64,000 nt of DNA from Devosia sp. YIM 151766 (GTDB lineage Bacteria > Pseudomonadota > Alphaproteobacteria > Rhizobiales > Devosiaceae): assembly GCF_030285925.1 (NCBI RefSeq), contig NZ_CP127251.1, forward strand, positions 434,001 through 498,000, in the 5' to 3' direction. Both the position numbers and the translations under genes were made by a program. Under the pieces are notes generated by a model. That model made no database searches. It was not told where the DNA came from and saw only the letters and a program-made list of their open reading frames with translations. Positions 42,436 to 52,859 of this stretch are shown here, piece by piece (position 1 is the stretch's first letter; each line of letters opens with the position of its first letter).

Positions 42436-43389
42436 ATGCGCGATCCTTACACCGTACTCGGGGTGTCGCGGTCCGCAAGCGAGAAGGACATCAAGTCCGC
42501 CTATCGCAAGCTGGCCAAGAAATACCACCCCGACCAGAATCCCGACGACCCTTCGGCCCATGGCAAGTTTGCCGAGGCGACGCATGCCTATGACCTGTTG
42601 AACGACAAGGAAAAGCGCGGCCAGTTCGACCGCGGCGAAATCGACGCCGAGGGCAATCCGCGTTTCGCCGGATTCGGCAATGGCGGCTTTGGCGGCGGCA
42701 GGACCGGGGCGCGGCCCGGCGCCGGCCCGGGCGCCGGCGGCTTTTCGGCCGAGGACATCCTCAAGGAATTCATGAGCGGCTTCGGCGGCCAGCCACGCGG
42801 TGGCGCACGGGGTCCGGGGGGCGGCGCGCAATGGGACCCCTTTGCCGGCACGACAGCCGGTGGCGGCGGCGCCCGCATGGCCAAGGGCGACGACGTGATC
42901 GTCAATATCGCGGTGTCGCTGGACGATGCCCACAAGGCGGCGTCGGTGCCGGTGCGCATGCCCAATGGCAAGATGCTGAACGTCAAGCTGCCCGACAAGG
43001 TCGAGGAAGGCCAGCAGATCCGGCTCAAGGGCCAGGGCACGCCCAGCCCCTTCGGCGAACCGGGCGACGCGCTGGTGACGATAAAATTCGAGCGCTCCAA
43101 GACCTTCCGCCGCGACGGGCAGGACATCCGCACCGATGTGGCCGTGACCCTTTACGAGGCGGTGCTGGGCGCCAAGGTGCGGGTGCCGACGCTGGACGGT
43201 TCGGTGGAGCTCAACCTGCCGCCGGGCGTCGACACGTCCAAGGCCCTGCGCCTCAAGGGCAAGGGGCTCTACGGCGATGGCGATCTTTATGTGAATGTCC
43301 GCGTGGTGCTGCCCCCGGGCGGCGATGCCGACCTGGAGGCGCTGGCCCGGTTCATGCGCGACCAGAAGCCGTATAAGGTGCGGGACTAG
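42436..43389 (+). CDS. DnaJ-like co-chaperone without zinc finger (CbpA type)
   Basis: 317 residues. N-terminal J domain with HPD (KKYHPDQNPDD) stimulates DnaK ATPase; a Gly-rich G/F region (about 75-150) follows; then the C-terminal substrate-binding domains (VKLPDKVEEGQQIRLKGQG; LYEAVLGAKVRVPTLDG). The Cys-rich zinc finger of DnaJ is absent, so it is the DnaJ type II/CbpA class. Ends just before repeat copy B. Confidence 0.93.
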   Translation: MRDPYTVLGVSRSASEKDIKSAYRKLAKKYHPDQNPDDPSAHGKFAEATHAYDLLNDKEKRGQFDRGEIDAEGNPRFAGFGNGGFGGGRTGARPGAGPGAGGFSAEDILKEFMSGFGGQPRGGARGPGGGAQWDPFAGTTAGGGGARMAKGDDVIVNIAVSLDDAHKAASVPVRMPNGKMLNVKLPDKVEEGQQIRLKGQGTPSPFGEPGDALVTIKFERSKTFRRDGQDIRTDVAVTLYEAVLGAKVRVPTLDGSVELNLPPGVDTSKALRLKGKGLYGDGDLYVNVRVVLPPGGDADLEALARFMRDQKPYKVRD

Positions 43390-43434
43390 TCCGAAACGCC
43401 TCCCGCGCCGTCGCAGCCGCCCCGTCCCTGGATA

Positions 43435-43670
43435 CTTGTTTCGGCGACAGGATTGGCGGTTCCTGCGCCTCCCTCCCCCTTGAGGGGGAGGGATTGAGAA
43501 TGGGGTGTCGGAGCCAGGGCGAGGCTATTGGATGTGCAGGAACCGCAGCACCCCCACCCCTTCCCTCCCCTCAAGGGGGAGGGGGCTAAGGGTCTCACGT
43601 TCCGAGACAACTTGGCTCGAAGTGCCCCGATGCAAACACTCCTCCTCAAGGGGCAGGGGAGCACAGGAGC
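43435..43670 (-). repeat. Dispersed palindromic-arm repeat, copy B
   Basis: Inverse-orientation copy of A at 32831-33060, about 230 bases, lying between two convergent genes. It shares the outer end (CGGCGACAGGATTGGCGGTT), both palindromic arms, the core (TGCAGGAACCGCAGCACCCC) and the far flank (CCGAGACAACTTGGCTCGA). Where arms differ from A, the pairing within the arm is kept. Confidence 0.88.
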
Positions 43671-43680
43671 GCGCGGGACC

Positions 43681-44619
43681 TTATCCCCTTGGCGCCGCCG
43701 CCCGTCGCAGCCGGTCGTTGATCGCTTCGCCCAGGCCGGTTTCGGGAATGGGCGCTGCCGCGATCACGCCGACGCCGCTGGCATCGAGTTCATGCAGCAT
43801 GGCGAAGAGATTGCGCGCCGCCTCGCGCAGGTCGCCGCCTGACGACAGATTGCGGGTGATCCCCTCGAACGGGGCAGAGGGCCCGAAGGCCAGCCAGCCC
43901 TCGCCCGGCCGCGGCGCCGTGTCGAGCCGCAGAGCGGCATTGGGCGCATAATGGCTGAGCAGCATGCCGGGGGCGGCGATTTCGGCGCCCTTGGCGGCCC
44001 GCTCCACGGCCATGTTCATGACCTTGCCGATCTCGTCGCGGCTCAAGGCGCCGGCGCGGAGCTGGATCAGCCTGTCGCCATCGACGGCGATTATGGTGGA
44101 TTCGACCCCCGCCTGGCAGGCGCCGCCATCGAGCACCGGCACATTGCCGGCGAAACCGCGCCGCACCTGTTCGGCATTGGTGGGCGATAGCCGGCCCGAA
44201 GGATTGGCCGAAGGCGCGGCCAGCGGCCGGCCGCTGGCCCGGAGCAGGGCCTGGGCGATCGGATGGTCGGGCACGCGCAGCGCCACCCTGTCGAGCCCGG
44301 CCGTGGTGATGTCGGCGAGCCCATGGCCGGGCCGCAGCGGCAGGACGATGCTCAACGGGCCGGGCCAGAATGCCTGCGCCAGGCGGCGGGCCAGTGGCGA
44401 AAACAGCGCCAGCTTTTCGGCCATGGCCAGATCGGCGCAATGCACGATCAGCGGATTGAAGCGCGGGCGGCCCTTGGTTTCGTAGATCGACAGCACCGCA
44501 TCGCTATTGGTGGCGTCGGCGCCCAGTCCATAGACTGTCTCGGTGGGGAAGGCGACGAGCCGGCCATGGCGCAGCAGCGCGGCGGCATCTTCGATTTCCT
44601 TCTGGTCGGGCGCGGTCAT
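43681..44619 (-). CDS. tsaC: L-threonylcarbamoyladenylate synthase (Sua5/TsaC)
   Basis: 312 residues: an N-terminal YrdC/Sua5 domain (about 1-205; AFPTETVYGLGADATN, KGRPRFNPLIVH, AAPSANPSGRLSPTNAEQV) and a C-terminal Sua5 domain (about 220-312; APGMLLSHYAPNAALRL). Makes threonylcarbamoyl-AMP for the t6A modification of tRNAs reading ANN codons. The two-domain Sua5 length is the common alphaproteobacterial form. ATG 44619 chosen by homology of the N-terminus; divergent from the HDAC-like gene. Confidence 0.94.
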   Translation of the reverse strand: MTAPDQKEIEDAAALLRHGRLVAFPTETVYGLGADATNSDAVLSIYETKGRPRFNPLIVHCADLAMAEKLALFSPLARRLAQAFWPGPLSIVLPLRPGHGLADITTAGLDRVALRVPDHPIAQALLRASGRPLAAPSANPSGRLSPTNAEQVRRGFAGNVPVLDGGACQAGVESTIIAVDGDRLIQLRAGALSRDEIGKVMNMAVERAAKGAEIAAPGMLLSHYAPNAALRLDTAPRPGEGWLAFGPSAPFEGITRNLSSGGDLREAARNLFAMLHELDASGVGVIAAAPIPETGLGEAINDRLRRAAAPRG

Positions 44620-44680
44620 GCGCGCTGTTTGACAATAGGTCCGGTCCGCGTCAAGACGAAGCCATAACCGGAGTGCGCTA

Positions 44681-45607
44681 TTGACAACCCTTCTGGTCAG
44701 CCAGCCCAATTTCGCCGACCACCAGACCCCGCCGGGCCATCCTGAGCGCGCCGACCGCATAAAGGCGGTCGACGAAGCCCTGGCCGCGCCGGCTTTCGAC
44801 GACCTGCTGCGCCGCGACGCCCCCTATGGCGACCTGATGCTGGCGGACCTGGTGCATGACCGGCACTATCTGCAGCAGCTGCGCGATGCCCGGCCGGCCG
44901 AGGGCATCAGGCAGGTCGATGGCGACACCTTCATTTCCGGGCGCTCGCTCGACGTGGTGGCCACCGGGCTGGGCGGGGCGCTGGCGGCGCTGGATGCGGT
45001 GCTGCTGGGCGAGGCGGACAATGCCTTCTGCGCCATCCGCCCGCCGGGTCACCACGCCGAAATCGCCACGCCCATGGGCTTTTGCCTGGTCAACACCATC
45101 GCCGTGGCGGCGCGGGAAGCGCAGCGGAAATATGGCGCCGACCGGGTGGCCATCGTCGATTTCGACGTGCATCACGGCAATGGCACCCAGGACATTTTCA
45201 AGGACGATCCCAGCGTCTTCTATGCTTCCAGCCACCAGATGCCGCTGTTCCCCGGCACCGGGCATCCGCGCGAAACCGGCATGGGCAATATCGTCAATGC
45301 GGCGCTGCCGGCCCAATCGGGCGGCGAGGCGATGCGCGAGGCCTATAACGACAGAATATTGCCGGCGCTGGAGAATTTCTCGCCCGATCTTTTGCTGATT
45401 TCGGCCGGTTTCGACGCCCATCACCGCGATCCGCTGGCGCAGCTCGAATGGGTGGATGCCGATTTCGCCTGGCTCACCGGAAAGTTGATGGACATAGCCG
45501 GGCGGCGCTGCGCCAACCGCATTGTGTCGCTGCTCGAAGGTGGTTATGACCTCAAGGGCCTGGCCGGCGGCGTCACCCATCATGTGACGACGCTGCTGCG
45601 CGGGTAG
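44681..45607 (+). CDS. Histone-deacetylase-like amidohydrolase (AcuC/HDAC superfamily)
   Basis: 308-residue zinc hydrolase. Active-site motifs of class-II-like deacetylases: RPPGHHAEIATPMGFCLVN, DFDVHHGNGTQDIF, and SAGFDAHHRDPLAQLEW. Bacterial members deacetylate acetylpolyamines or proteins. The start is TTG at 44681, with CGGAG 7 bases upstream; no upstream ATG gives the family N-terminus (TLLVSQPNFADHQTPPGHPE). Next downstream is xseB, 28 bases away, probably the same transcript. Confidence 0.92.
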   Translation: MTTLLVSQPNFADHQTPPGHPERADRIKAVDEALAAPAFDDLLRRDAPYGDLMLADLVHDRHYLQQLRDARPAEGIRQVDGDTFISGRSLDVVATGLGGALAALDAVLLGEADNAFCAIRPPGHHAEIATPMGFCLVNTIAVAAREAQRKYGADRVAIVDFDVHHGNGTQDIFKDDPSVFYASSHQMPLFPGTGHPRETGMGNIVNAALPAQSGGEAMREAYNDRILPALENFSPDLLLISAGFDAHHRDPLAQLEWVDADFAWLTGKLMDIAGRRCANRIVSLLEGGYDLKGLAGGVTHHVTTLLRG

Positions 45608-45634
45608 CGATAAATCCGAACGAGCGGGGCGCCG

Positions 45635-45880
45635 ATGGCCGATAACGATGACGTGAAATCGCTGAGCTTCGAGGCGGCATTGGAACAGCTCGAACAGATC
45701 GTCGCCAAGCTGGAAAGCGGCAAGGCGCCGCTCGCCGAATCCATCGCCATCTATGAGCGCGGCGAGGCTCTCAAGGCCCATTGCGAGACCTTGCTCAAGA
45801 CCGCCGAGGCGCGGATCGAAAAGATCACGCTGTCCCGCGACGGCAAGGCCATGGGCACCGAGCCGCTCGACGCGACCTGA
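45635..45880 (+). CDS. xseB: Exodeoxyribonuclease VII small subunit
   Basis: 81 residues, all-helical; XseA partner that digests single-stranded [23 protein letters not shown] and [19 protein letters not shown] are the family core. In many alphaproteobacteria xseB precedes dxs and tlyA; here tlyA follows but a SCO gene stands where dxs would be. Confidence 0.95.
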   Translation: MADNDDVKSLSFEAALEQLEQIVAKLESGKAPLAESIAIYERGEALKAHCETLLKTAEARIEKITLSRDGKAMGTEPLDAT

Positions 45881-46021
45881 GGCCGGGCGCGGCAATGTGC
45901 CTGTTGCCTGGCGCGGTTCGCGCGCGCATCAAGGTGAAAATTCTCTCGCGCTGCCGTCATCGCCGGGACGAGCCGGCAATAAGGCTGTGACGGGTATGGG
46001 TGTGATCTTTGAGGCGTGACA

Positions 46022-46618
46022 ATGACCAATAAAGCCCTGCGTAATTTCCGGGTCGTGCTGTGGGTGCTGGTGGCCGTGGCGGCGATCGGGGCCACGGCGC
46101 TCTATCTGTTCCAGCCGCCGCAGCGCCCGCTGGGATTGACCGGCCAGGAATTCGCGCTGGCCTCCACCAAGGGCGGCGCCTTCACGCAGAACGATCTGCG
46201 CGGCACGCCCAGCCTGATCTTTTTCGGCTATACGTTCTGCCCCGATGTCTGCCCGACAACGCTGGCCGAAACCACGGCCTGGCGGGCGCAATTGGGGCTC
46301 GACGCCGACGATCTGCGCATCATTTTCGTGACCGTGGACCCCGAGCGCGACACCCCCGAAATGGTCAAGGAATATGTCGAGGGCTTCGATCCGAGCGTTA
46401 TCGGACTGGTCGGCGACCAGGCCGAGACCGACCGGGTCAAGGCAGCGTTCGGCGTGTTCTCGGAAAAGGCCGGGGACGTCGACAGCGAGTTCTATCTCGT
46501 CAACCACACGGCGCTGACCTTCCTGATCAAGGCCGATGGCTCTTTCCAGGGCACGATTTCCTATGAGGAAGCCAGCGACACCGCGCGCGCCAAGATCGAG
46601 CGGCTGGTAAACGGTTGA
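46022..46618 (+). CDS. SCO1/SenC/PrrC-family copper chaperone
   Basis: 198 residues. One N-terminal membrane anchor (about 11-31), then a thioredoxin-like domain facing the periplasm with the copper site FCPDVCPTT and a distal His in LVNHTALTF. Delivers copper to the CuA centre of cytochrome c oxidase (subunit II is encoded at 14383). ATG 46022 has GAGG 7 bases upstream; GTG 46016 is possible. Its stop overlaps the tlyA start (TTGA). Confidence 0.94.
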   Translation: MTNKALRNFRVVLWVLVAVAAIGATALYLFQPPQRPLGLTGQEFALASTKGGAFTQNDLRGTPSLIFFGYTFCPDVCPTTLAETTAWRAQLGLDADDLRIIFVTVDPERDTPEMVKEYVEGFDPSVIGLVGDQAETDRVKAAFGVFSEKAGDVDSEFYLVNHTALTFLIKADGSFQGTISYEEASDTARAKIERLVNG

Positions 46619-47349
46619 GCCGTATCCGGCTCGACCTGATGCTGGAACAGCGCGGGCTGATGCCCAGCCGGGCCCGGGCCCGCGACGCCATCCGGCGCGG
46701 CACGGTGCAGGTCAATGGCGCGCTGGCGAAAAAGCCCAACCAGATGGTGGGCGAAGCGGATGTGCTGACGCTGGACGATCCGGCCGCCGCCTATGTGTCG
46801 CGCGCGGCGCTGAAGCTGATTGCCGGGCTGGAAGCGGGCGGCATCGACCCGGCGGGCAGGACCTGCCTCGATATCGGCGCCTCCACCGGCGGCTTCACCC
46901 AGGTGCTGCTACAGCGCGGCGCGGCAAAAATTTATGCCGTCGATGTCGGCCACGGCCAATTGCATGACAGCCTGCGGGGCGCGGCGCGGGTGGTGAGCCT
47001 TGAGGGCATGAATGCGCGGGACCTGGACCGCGCGACCATTCCCGACATTGTGGACCTGCTGGTCTGCGATGTCAGCTTCGTCTCGGTCACCAAAGTGCTG
47101 GCCGCGCCCTTGGCCTTGTGCGGGCCGCAGGCCGAAGCCGTGATCCTGTTCAAGCCGCAATTCGAGGTGGGCCGGGATTTCATCGGTAAGGGCGGGATCG
47201 TTTCGGATCAGGCGGCGAGCGAGCGGACCATGGGCGAGGTCGTGGCCTTTGTCGAGGCCGCGCGATTTGCGCGGCGCACCAAGATCGTGTCGCCGATTGC
47301 CGGCGGCGACGGGAATGTGGAGACGGTGCTGGTGTTCGGGCGGGAATAG
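46615..47349 (+). CDS. tlyA: TlyA-family rRNA 2'-O-methyltransferase
   Basis: 244 residues: an N-terminal S4 RNA-binding domain (about 1-60; RIRLDLMLEQRGLMPSRARA) and an FtsJ-like SAM methyltransferase domain (LDIGASTGGFTQVLLQRGA; VCDVSFVSVTKVL). It methylates 16S and/or 23S rRNA, and is misnamed hemolysin in older annotation. The start is TTG at 46615, overlapping the SCO stop codon. Ends before repeat copy C. Confidence 0.94.
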   Translation: MSRIRLDLMLEQRGLMPSRARARDAIRRGTVQVNGALAKKPNQMVGEADVLTLDDPAAAYVSRAALKLIAGLEAGGIDPAGRTCLDIGASTGGFTQVLLQRGAAKIYAVDVGHGQLHDSLRGAARVVSLEGMNARDLDRATIPDIVDLLVCDVSFVSVTKVLAAPLALCGPQAEAVILFKPQFEVGRDFIGKGGIVSDQAASERTMGEVVAFVEAARFARRTKIVSPIAGGDGNVETVLVFGRE

Positions 47350-47450
47350 GGTGTTTCAGCTTTCCATGACGAGCGGGGGGTGAGCCGCTGATCGGCCAGC
47401 ACAGAACGCGGTGGGCCAGAATCGAGCTGCAAAAGGATTCTGGCGCTCCT

Positions 47451-47580
47451 TCGCCCCCTCCCCCTTGAGGGGAGGGCCGGGGAGGGGGTGCTGCGGTTCC
47501 TACACATCCGGTAGCCCGCCCTCGCTCCGCCACCCCCACCCTCAATCCCTCCCCTCAAGGGGGAGGGAGGCGCAGGTGCC
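47451..47580 (+). repeat. Dispersed palindromic-arm repeat, copy C
   Basis: About 130 bases sharing arms and core with A and B (CCCCCTCCCCCTTGAGGGGA, GGGGGTGCTGCGGTTCCTAC, CCCTCAATCCCTCCCCTCAA) but not their outer flanks. It lies between the convergent tlyA and ABC ATPase genes, in the same orientation as A. Confidence 0.85.
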
Positions 47581-47607
47581 TAACCTTCCGGGAGCAGGGA
47601 CATTCGG

Positions 47608-47676
47608 GACCTCACCCTGAGCTTGTCGAAGTGCGAGGTCGGAGACACCGAGCCCACGACCTCATGGTGCGGGTTC
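47608..47676. repeat. Dispersed intergenic repeat, TTCGACAAGCTCAGG family (inverse)
   Basis: GACCTCACCCTGAGCTTGTCGAAGTG begins near 47608 (given in two overlapping parts: GACCTCACCCTGAGC and GAGCTTGTCGAAGTG) and is followed by GACCTCATGGTGCGG. It sits directly after repeat copy C, so this 341-base gap is almost wholly repeat sequence. Confidence 0.6.
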
Positions 47677-47690
47677 GGCACCCTGGAGTC

Positions 47691-49235
47691 TCACGCCACA
47701 TCCGGCAATCTCGCCGCCATCAGCGCCCTGGTCAGGGCATGCTGCGGTTGGGCGAACAGCGCGTCCGGCGTACCCTCTTCGACGATCCGCCCGGCCTCCA
47801 TTACCAGCACCCGATCCGCCATCGCCGCCACCATGTCGAGGTCGTGGCTGATGATGAGAAAGGTGAGGCCGTGTTCCGCTTGCAGCCGCGCCAGCAATGT
47901 CAGCACCTCGCCGCGCACCGAAACGTCGAGGGCGGAAACCGGCTCGTCCAGCACCACGAAGCGCGGTCGGGTCACCATGGCGCGGGCAATGGCCAGGCGC
48001 TGGCGCTGACCGCCGGAGAATTCGTGCGGATAGCGGGCGAGCATGGCCGGGTCGAGGCCCACTGAAAGAATGGCGTCATGCAGCCGGGCCGCGCGCTCCG
48101 CCGCTGCCAGCGGCCCGAGCAGGTGCAGCGGTTCGGCCAGCGATTGCCCGATGCTCATGCGCGGGTCAAAACTGCTGAACGGGTCCTGAAACACCAGCGA
48201 CAGGCCGGCGCGCAACGGCGGTTGCAGGTCGCGCCCGCGATAGGACTGGCCATCGAGGCGCATCCGCCCTTCCGTGGCGCTGTCCAGCCCGACGATCATC
48301 CGCGCCAATGTGGTCTTGCCGCAGCCCGACGGCCCCACCAGCGCCACGCATTCGCCGGCGCCCACGGCAAAGCTGACCCTGTCGACCGCGCGCAGCGGCT
48401 TGCGGCCCCAGAGCCAGAACCCGCCCTGCCCATAGTCGCGACTGACGCCGTCGACCTCGAGCAGGGGCGCGCCCGATCGCGGGCGCGAAATCCGCCGTTC
48501 CATGCGGCTAGCCGCCACCAGCTTCCTGGTATATTCGGCCTGCGGATTTTGCAGCACCGCCCGCGTCTCGCCTGTTTCCACCAGCTTGCCGGCCTGCATG
48601 ACGCCGATATGGGAGCACAAGGCCGCCACGGCGCGCATGTCGTGGCTGATGAATAACAGCGTCATGCCGCGCCGATCGCAGATCGCGGCGATGAGATCGA
48701 GCACCAGACGCTGGGTGATGGCATCGAGCGCCGAAGTGGGTTCGTCGGCGATCAGTAGATCGGGCTCGCTCGCCAGCGCCATGGCGATCATTGCCCGCTG
48801 CCGTTGCCCGCCGGAAAGCTGGTGCGGAAAGCGCCTGGCATGATCGGGTTGCAGGCCCACTTCGCCGAGCAGGGCATCTATATCGGCGCCGCTGTCCGAC
48901 AGGTCGGCGGCCTCGCCGATCTGGTCGCCGATATTCATCAGCGGATTGAGCGCCGTCATCGGTTCCTGAAACACCATGCCGATGCGCTTGCCGCGCAGCC
49001 GCGCCATGGTTTTTTCGTCGCCGGGCAGGGGCGTGCCATCGAAGCGGATCGTGCCCGCGACGTCCGCCGTGTCCGGCAGCAAGCCGGCTATGGCCAAAGC
49101 CGTCAGCGACTTGCCCGAGCCGCTTTCGCCGATAATGCCGAAGCGGCCGCCTGCTTCGATATGCAGCGACAGCGCCGACACGGCCGGCTGGCCGCCAAAG
49201 CGGATCGTGAGTTTGTCGATGTCAACCAGCGCCAT
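47691..49235 (-). CDS. Peptide-type ABC transporter, fused double ATPase
   Basis: 514 residues with two ATPase domains in one chain. Domain 1 (about 1-245): Walker A GESGSGKS, signature LSGGQRQR, Walker B LLIADEPTSALD. Domain 2 (about 255-514): Walker A GPSGCGKT, signature FSGGQRQR, Walker B FVVLDEPVSALD. This is a DppD-DppF fusion as in GsiA. It powers the permeases encoded just upstream at 49222-51017; starts overlap, so translation is coupled. Confidence 0.93.
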   Translation of the reverse strand: MALVDIDKLTIRFGGQPAVSALSLHIEAGGRFGIIGESGSGKSLTALAIAGLLPDTADVAGTIRFDGTPLPGDEKTMARLRGKRIGMVFQEPMTALNPLMNIGDQIGEAADLSDSGADIDALLGEVGLQPDHARRFPHQLSGGQRQRAMIAMALASEPDLLIADEPTSALDAITQRLVLDLIAAICDRRGMTLLFISHDMRAVAALCSHIGVMQAGKLVETGETRAVLQNPQAEYTRKLVAASRMERRISRPRSGAPLLEVDGVSRDYGQGGFWLWGRKPLRAVDRVSFAVGAGECVALVGPSGCGKTTLARMIVGLDSATEGRMRLDGQSYRGRDLQPPLRAGLSLVFQDPFSSFDPRMSIGQSLAEPLHLLGPLAAAERAARLHDAILSVGLDPAMLARYPHEFSGGQRQRLAIARAMVTRPRFVVLDEPVSALDVSVRGEVLTLLARLQAEHGLTFLIISHDLDMVAAMADRVLVMEAGRIVEEGTPDALFAQPQHALTRALMAARLPDVA

Positions 49236-50066
49236 GGTTCAGCCCCTCCCGGCGCAGGCGTGGGTCCATGGCGTCGCGCAGCCCGTCGCCGGCAATGTTC
49301 AGCGCGATGACAATGGCCACGATGGTCAGGCCCGGCACGATGCCGAGCCAGGGATGGATGAGGAACAGGCTCTGCGCATCCCGCAGCATCAGCCCGAGGC
49401 TGGTGGCCGGCGCCTGGGTGCCGAGCCCGATATAGGACAGACCGGCTTCTGCCAGAATGCCCAGCGAGAGCTGGATCGTGCCCTGCACGATGATGAGGCT
49501 CATGATATTGGGCAGTAGATGCTGCGCGGCGATGGCCGTGTTGCCGAGGCCGGCAAGGCGCGCCGCCGCCACATAATCCTGCGTGGCCACGGTCAGGGCG
49601 CCGCCGCGCGCCACCCGGGCAAAGACCGGAATGTTGAAGATGCCGATGGCGATGATGGCGTTGATTTCGCCGGGTCCGGCCAGGGTGGCGATGAGAATGG
49701 CGATCACCACCGAGGGAAAGGCGAAGGTGACGTCGGAAATCCGCAGCACCAGCCATTCCACCGCGCCACCCCAGGCCGCTGCCGCCAGCCCCATCGGCAC
49801 GCCGATGCCGACGCCGATCCCCAGGGCCGATGCCGCGACCAGAAAGCTGGTCAGGGTGCCGCTCATGACCAGGGAGAGCATGTCGCGGCCCAGATGGTCG
49901 GTGCCCAGCCAATGGCCGGCGCCGGGGCCGAGAAAGCGGCGGGCGATGACGATCTGCTCGATCGGATAGGGCGTCCAGACCAGCGAGAGCAGGCCGAGCA
50001 GCGCGAATGATGTCGCCGCCACGAAGCCGATGACGAGGCTGGGATGGTTGAGCAAGCGCCGCCAGT

Positions 50067-50070
<4 letters not shown>
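49222..50070 (-). CDS. Peptide-type ABC transporter permease (DppC-like)
   Basis: 282 residues, six membrane helices. N-terminal LGTDHLGRDMLSLVMSG is the DppC signature; the EAA loop is around AARLAGLGNTAIAAQHLLPN. ATG overlaps the DppB-like stop by 4 bases (ATGA) and its own 3' end overlaps the ATPase start by 14 bases. Confidence 0.93.
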
Positions 50071-51017
<947 letters not shown>

Positions 51018-51050
51018 GGAGCAACCTCGCTCCGAAAGGGCTTCGCCTCC

Positions 51051-51175
51051 AGCGCCTCCCTCCCCCTTGAGGGGAGGGATCGAGAATGGGGGTGTCGGAT
51101 GATCAACCAGCGCGGGGTTTGAGGAGGCCGCAGCATCCCCACCCCTTCCCTCCCCTCAAGGGGGAGGGGGCGGGC
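51051..51175 (-). repeat. Dispersed palindromic-arm repeat, copy D, inside the ABC operon
   Basis: Inverse-orientation copy sharing both arms (CTCCCTCCCCCTTGAGGGGA; CCTTCCCTCCCCTCAAGGGG), with a partly diverged core (TGAGGAGGCCGCAGCATCCC). Unlike A-C it lies between co-directional genes, the binding protein and the first permease, where its folded RNA could cut downstream expression. Confidence 0.82.
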
Positions 51176-51203
51176 CTGTGGTTGGGGCCAGATTGTGCCC
51201 CTA

Positions 51204-52685
51204 TTATTCCACCCAGCGGATATCCCGCAGCACCACGCCCTCGATGGGGGCGTTGGGCCACATGCCTTCGAGCCGCGCGTTCCACACGCCGGTCTGGGCG
51301 AGTTCGAACAGATAGCCGTTGACCGCGTCCTGGGCGATGATGGTCTGGAGGTCCTGCGCCAGGCGCTTGCGCTCGGCCTCGTCCGTGGTGGCATTGAGCG
51401 TCTCGTTGAGGGCCTGAACGTCGGGATTGTCATAGCCGAAATAGTAATTGGGATCGGCATAGATGCCAATGTCGAACGGTTCGACATGGGCGACGATGGT
51501 CAGGTCGAAATCTTTGTTGGTCAGTACGTCCTCAAGCCATTGCGCCCATTCCATGTTGACCAGATTCAGCCTTATGCCGACCTGGGCGAACTGGCTGGCG
51601 ATGATCTGGCCGGAAAGCCGCGCATAGGCGACCGGCGGCAGTTTCAGCGTCGCCGAGAAGCCGTCGGGATAGCCGGCTTCGGCCAGTAGCGCCCGGGCCG
51701 CGTCCGGGTCATGGGGATAGGTCTCGGTCAGGTCGAGATAATAGGGATGGTGCGGGGCGAAATGGCTGCCGATGGGCACGCCATAGCCATAGGTGGCGCC
51801 ATCGATGATTTCCTGGCGGTCGAGCGCATGGGCCATGGCCTGGCGCACCCGCAGATCGCTGAATGGCGCCTTGGCATTATTGGTGCCCAGAATGGTCTCA
51901 CCCTCGGTCGAGCCCACCAGCACCTTGAATTGCGGATTGTTCTCGAACACCGCCAGCGCCTCGGGAGCGAAATTATTGGTGCCGTCGACATCGCCGGCCA
52001 GCAGCGCATTGGTCAGCGTCGCCGTATCGCCGATGAACAGATAACTGGCCCTGGTCAAGGCGGGCTTCTCGCCCCAATAGGGGCCATATTGCTCGAGGAT
52101 CACCCGGCTGCCGCGATCCCATTGCAGGAAAGCGAAGGGCCCGGTGCCGATCGGGTCGGTGCCATTGTTGTCGGCGCTTTCCGGCGCCACGATCACCGCA
52201 TCGCCGCGCCCCAGATTGAACAGGAACAGCCCGTCCGGCCGCGATAGCTTGAACTCCACATTTTGCGGATCGAGAACCGTCACCGCCTCGATGGGCTCAT
52301 AAAGCGCCTTCTGCGCATTGACGCTGTCTGCGGCGAGGATACGCTCGAAGGTGAATTTGACATCCTCGGCGTCGAAAGCGCTGCCATCGTGGAAGGTCAC
52401 CCCCTCATGCAGGGCGAACGTATAGGTGAGGCCGTCCTCGCTGACGCTCCAGCTTTCGGCCAGGCCCGGCTGCACCGCGCCGTTCTGGTCGATGCGGGTC
52501 AGGCCCTCGAAGACGTTCTGATAGACCACGATATCGATGGCTTCCGCCGCGCCGGCGGTCGGGTCCAGGGCCGGCGGCTCCAGCGCCACGGCGATGCGGA
52601 TTTCCGTGGGCTGCGCCATGGCGGCGCCGGCGGTGAGAAGCAGGGCGGCGGCCGCCAGGGCCAGGATCTTGGTCTTGGTCATCAT
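51204..52685 (-). CDS. ABC transporter substrate-binding protein, family 5
   Basis: 493 residues, periplasmic. Signal peptide about 1-25 (ending GAAMA, then QPTEIRIA). Family-5 (DppA/OppA/nickel) features: PPALDPTAGAAEAIDIVVYQNVFEGL, GTGPFAF, RQAMAHALDR, LAEAGYPDGF. Likely binds peptides or peptide-like solutes; ligand unknown. Two adjacent ATGs (52685 and 52682) follow GGAGACG. First gene of the importer operon. Confidence 0.93.
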   Translation of the reverse strand: MMTKTKILALAAAALLLTAGAAMAQPTEIRIAVALEPPALDPTAGAAEAIDIVVYQNVFEGLTRIDQNGAVQPGLAESWSVSEDGLTYTFALHEGVTFHDGSAFDAEDVKFTFERILAADSVNAQKALYEPIEAVTVLDPQNVEFKLSRPDGLFLFNLGRGDAVIVAPESADNNGTDPIGTGPFAFLQWDRGSRVILEQYGPYWGEKPALTRASYLFIGDTATLTNALLAGDVDGTNNFAPEALAVFENNPQFKVLVGSTEGETILGTNNAKAPFSDLRVRQAMAHALDRQEIIDGATYGYGVPIGSHFAPHHPYYLDLTETYPHDPDAARALLAEAGYPDGFSATLKLPPVAYARLSGQIIASQFAQVGIRLNLVNMEWAQWLEDVLTNKDFDLTIVAHVEPFDIGIYADPNYYFGYDNPDVQALNETLNATTDEAERKRLAQDLQTIIAQDAVNGYLFELAQTGVWNARLEGMWPNAPIEGVVLRDIRWVE

Positions 52686-52859
52686 CGTCTCCACGAACCG
52701 GGCGCGTTTCCTTCGCCCTGACCTAGCTATAGGCCAAACGGCAGTGCCGGCGCACCTGCCCGGCATGTCAAACTTTTGCCTAATCGACAGTCCGGACAGC
52801 AAGAATGACCGGAACCATGGCGCCGCCCGCGGCCGCCGGGGGCATTCCTGGTTTTTTCC

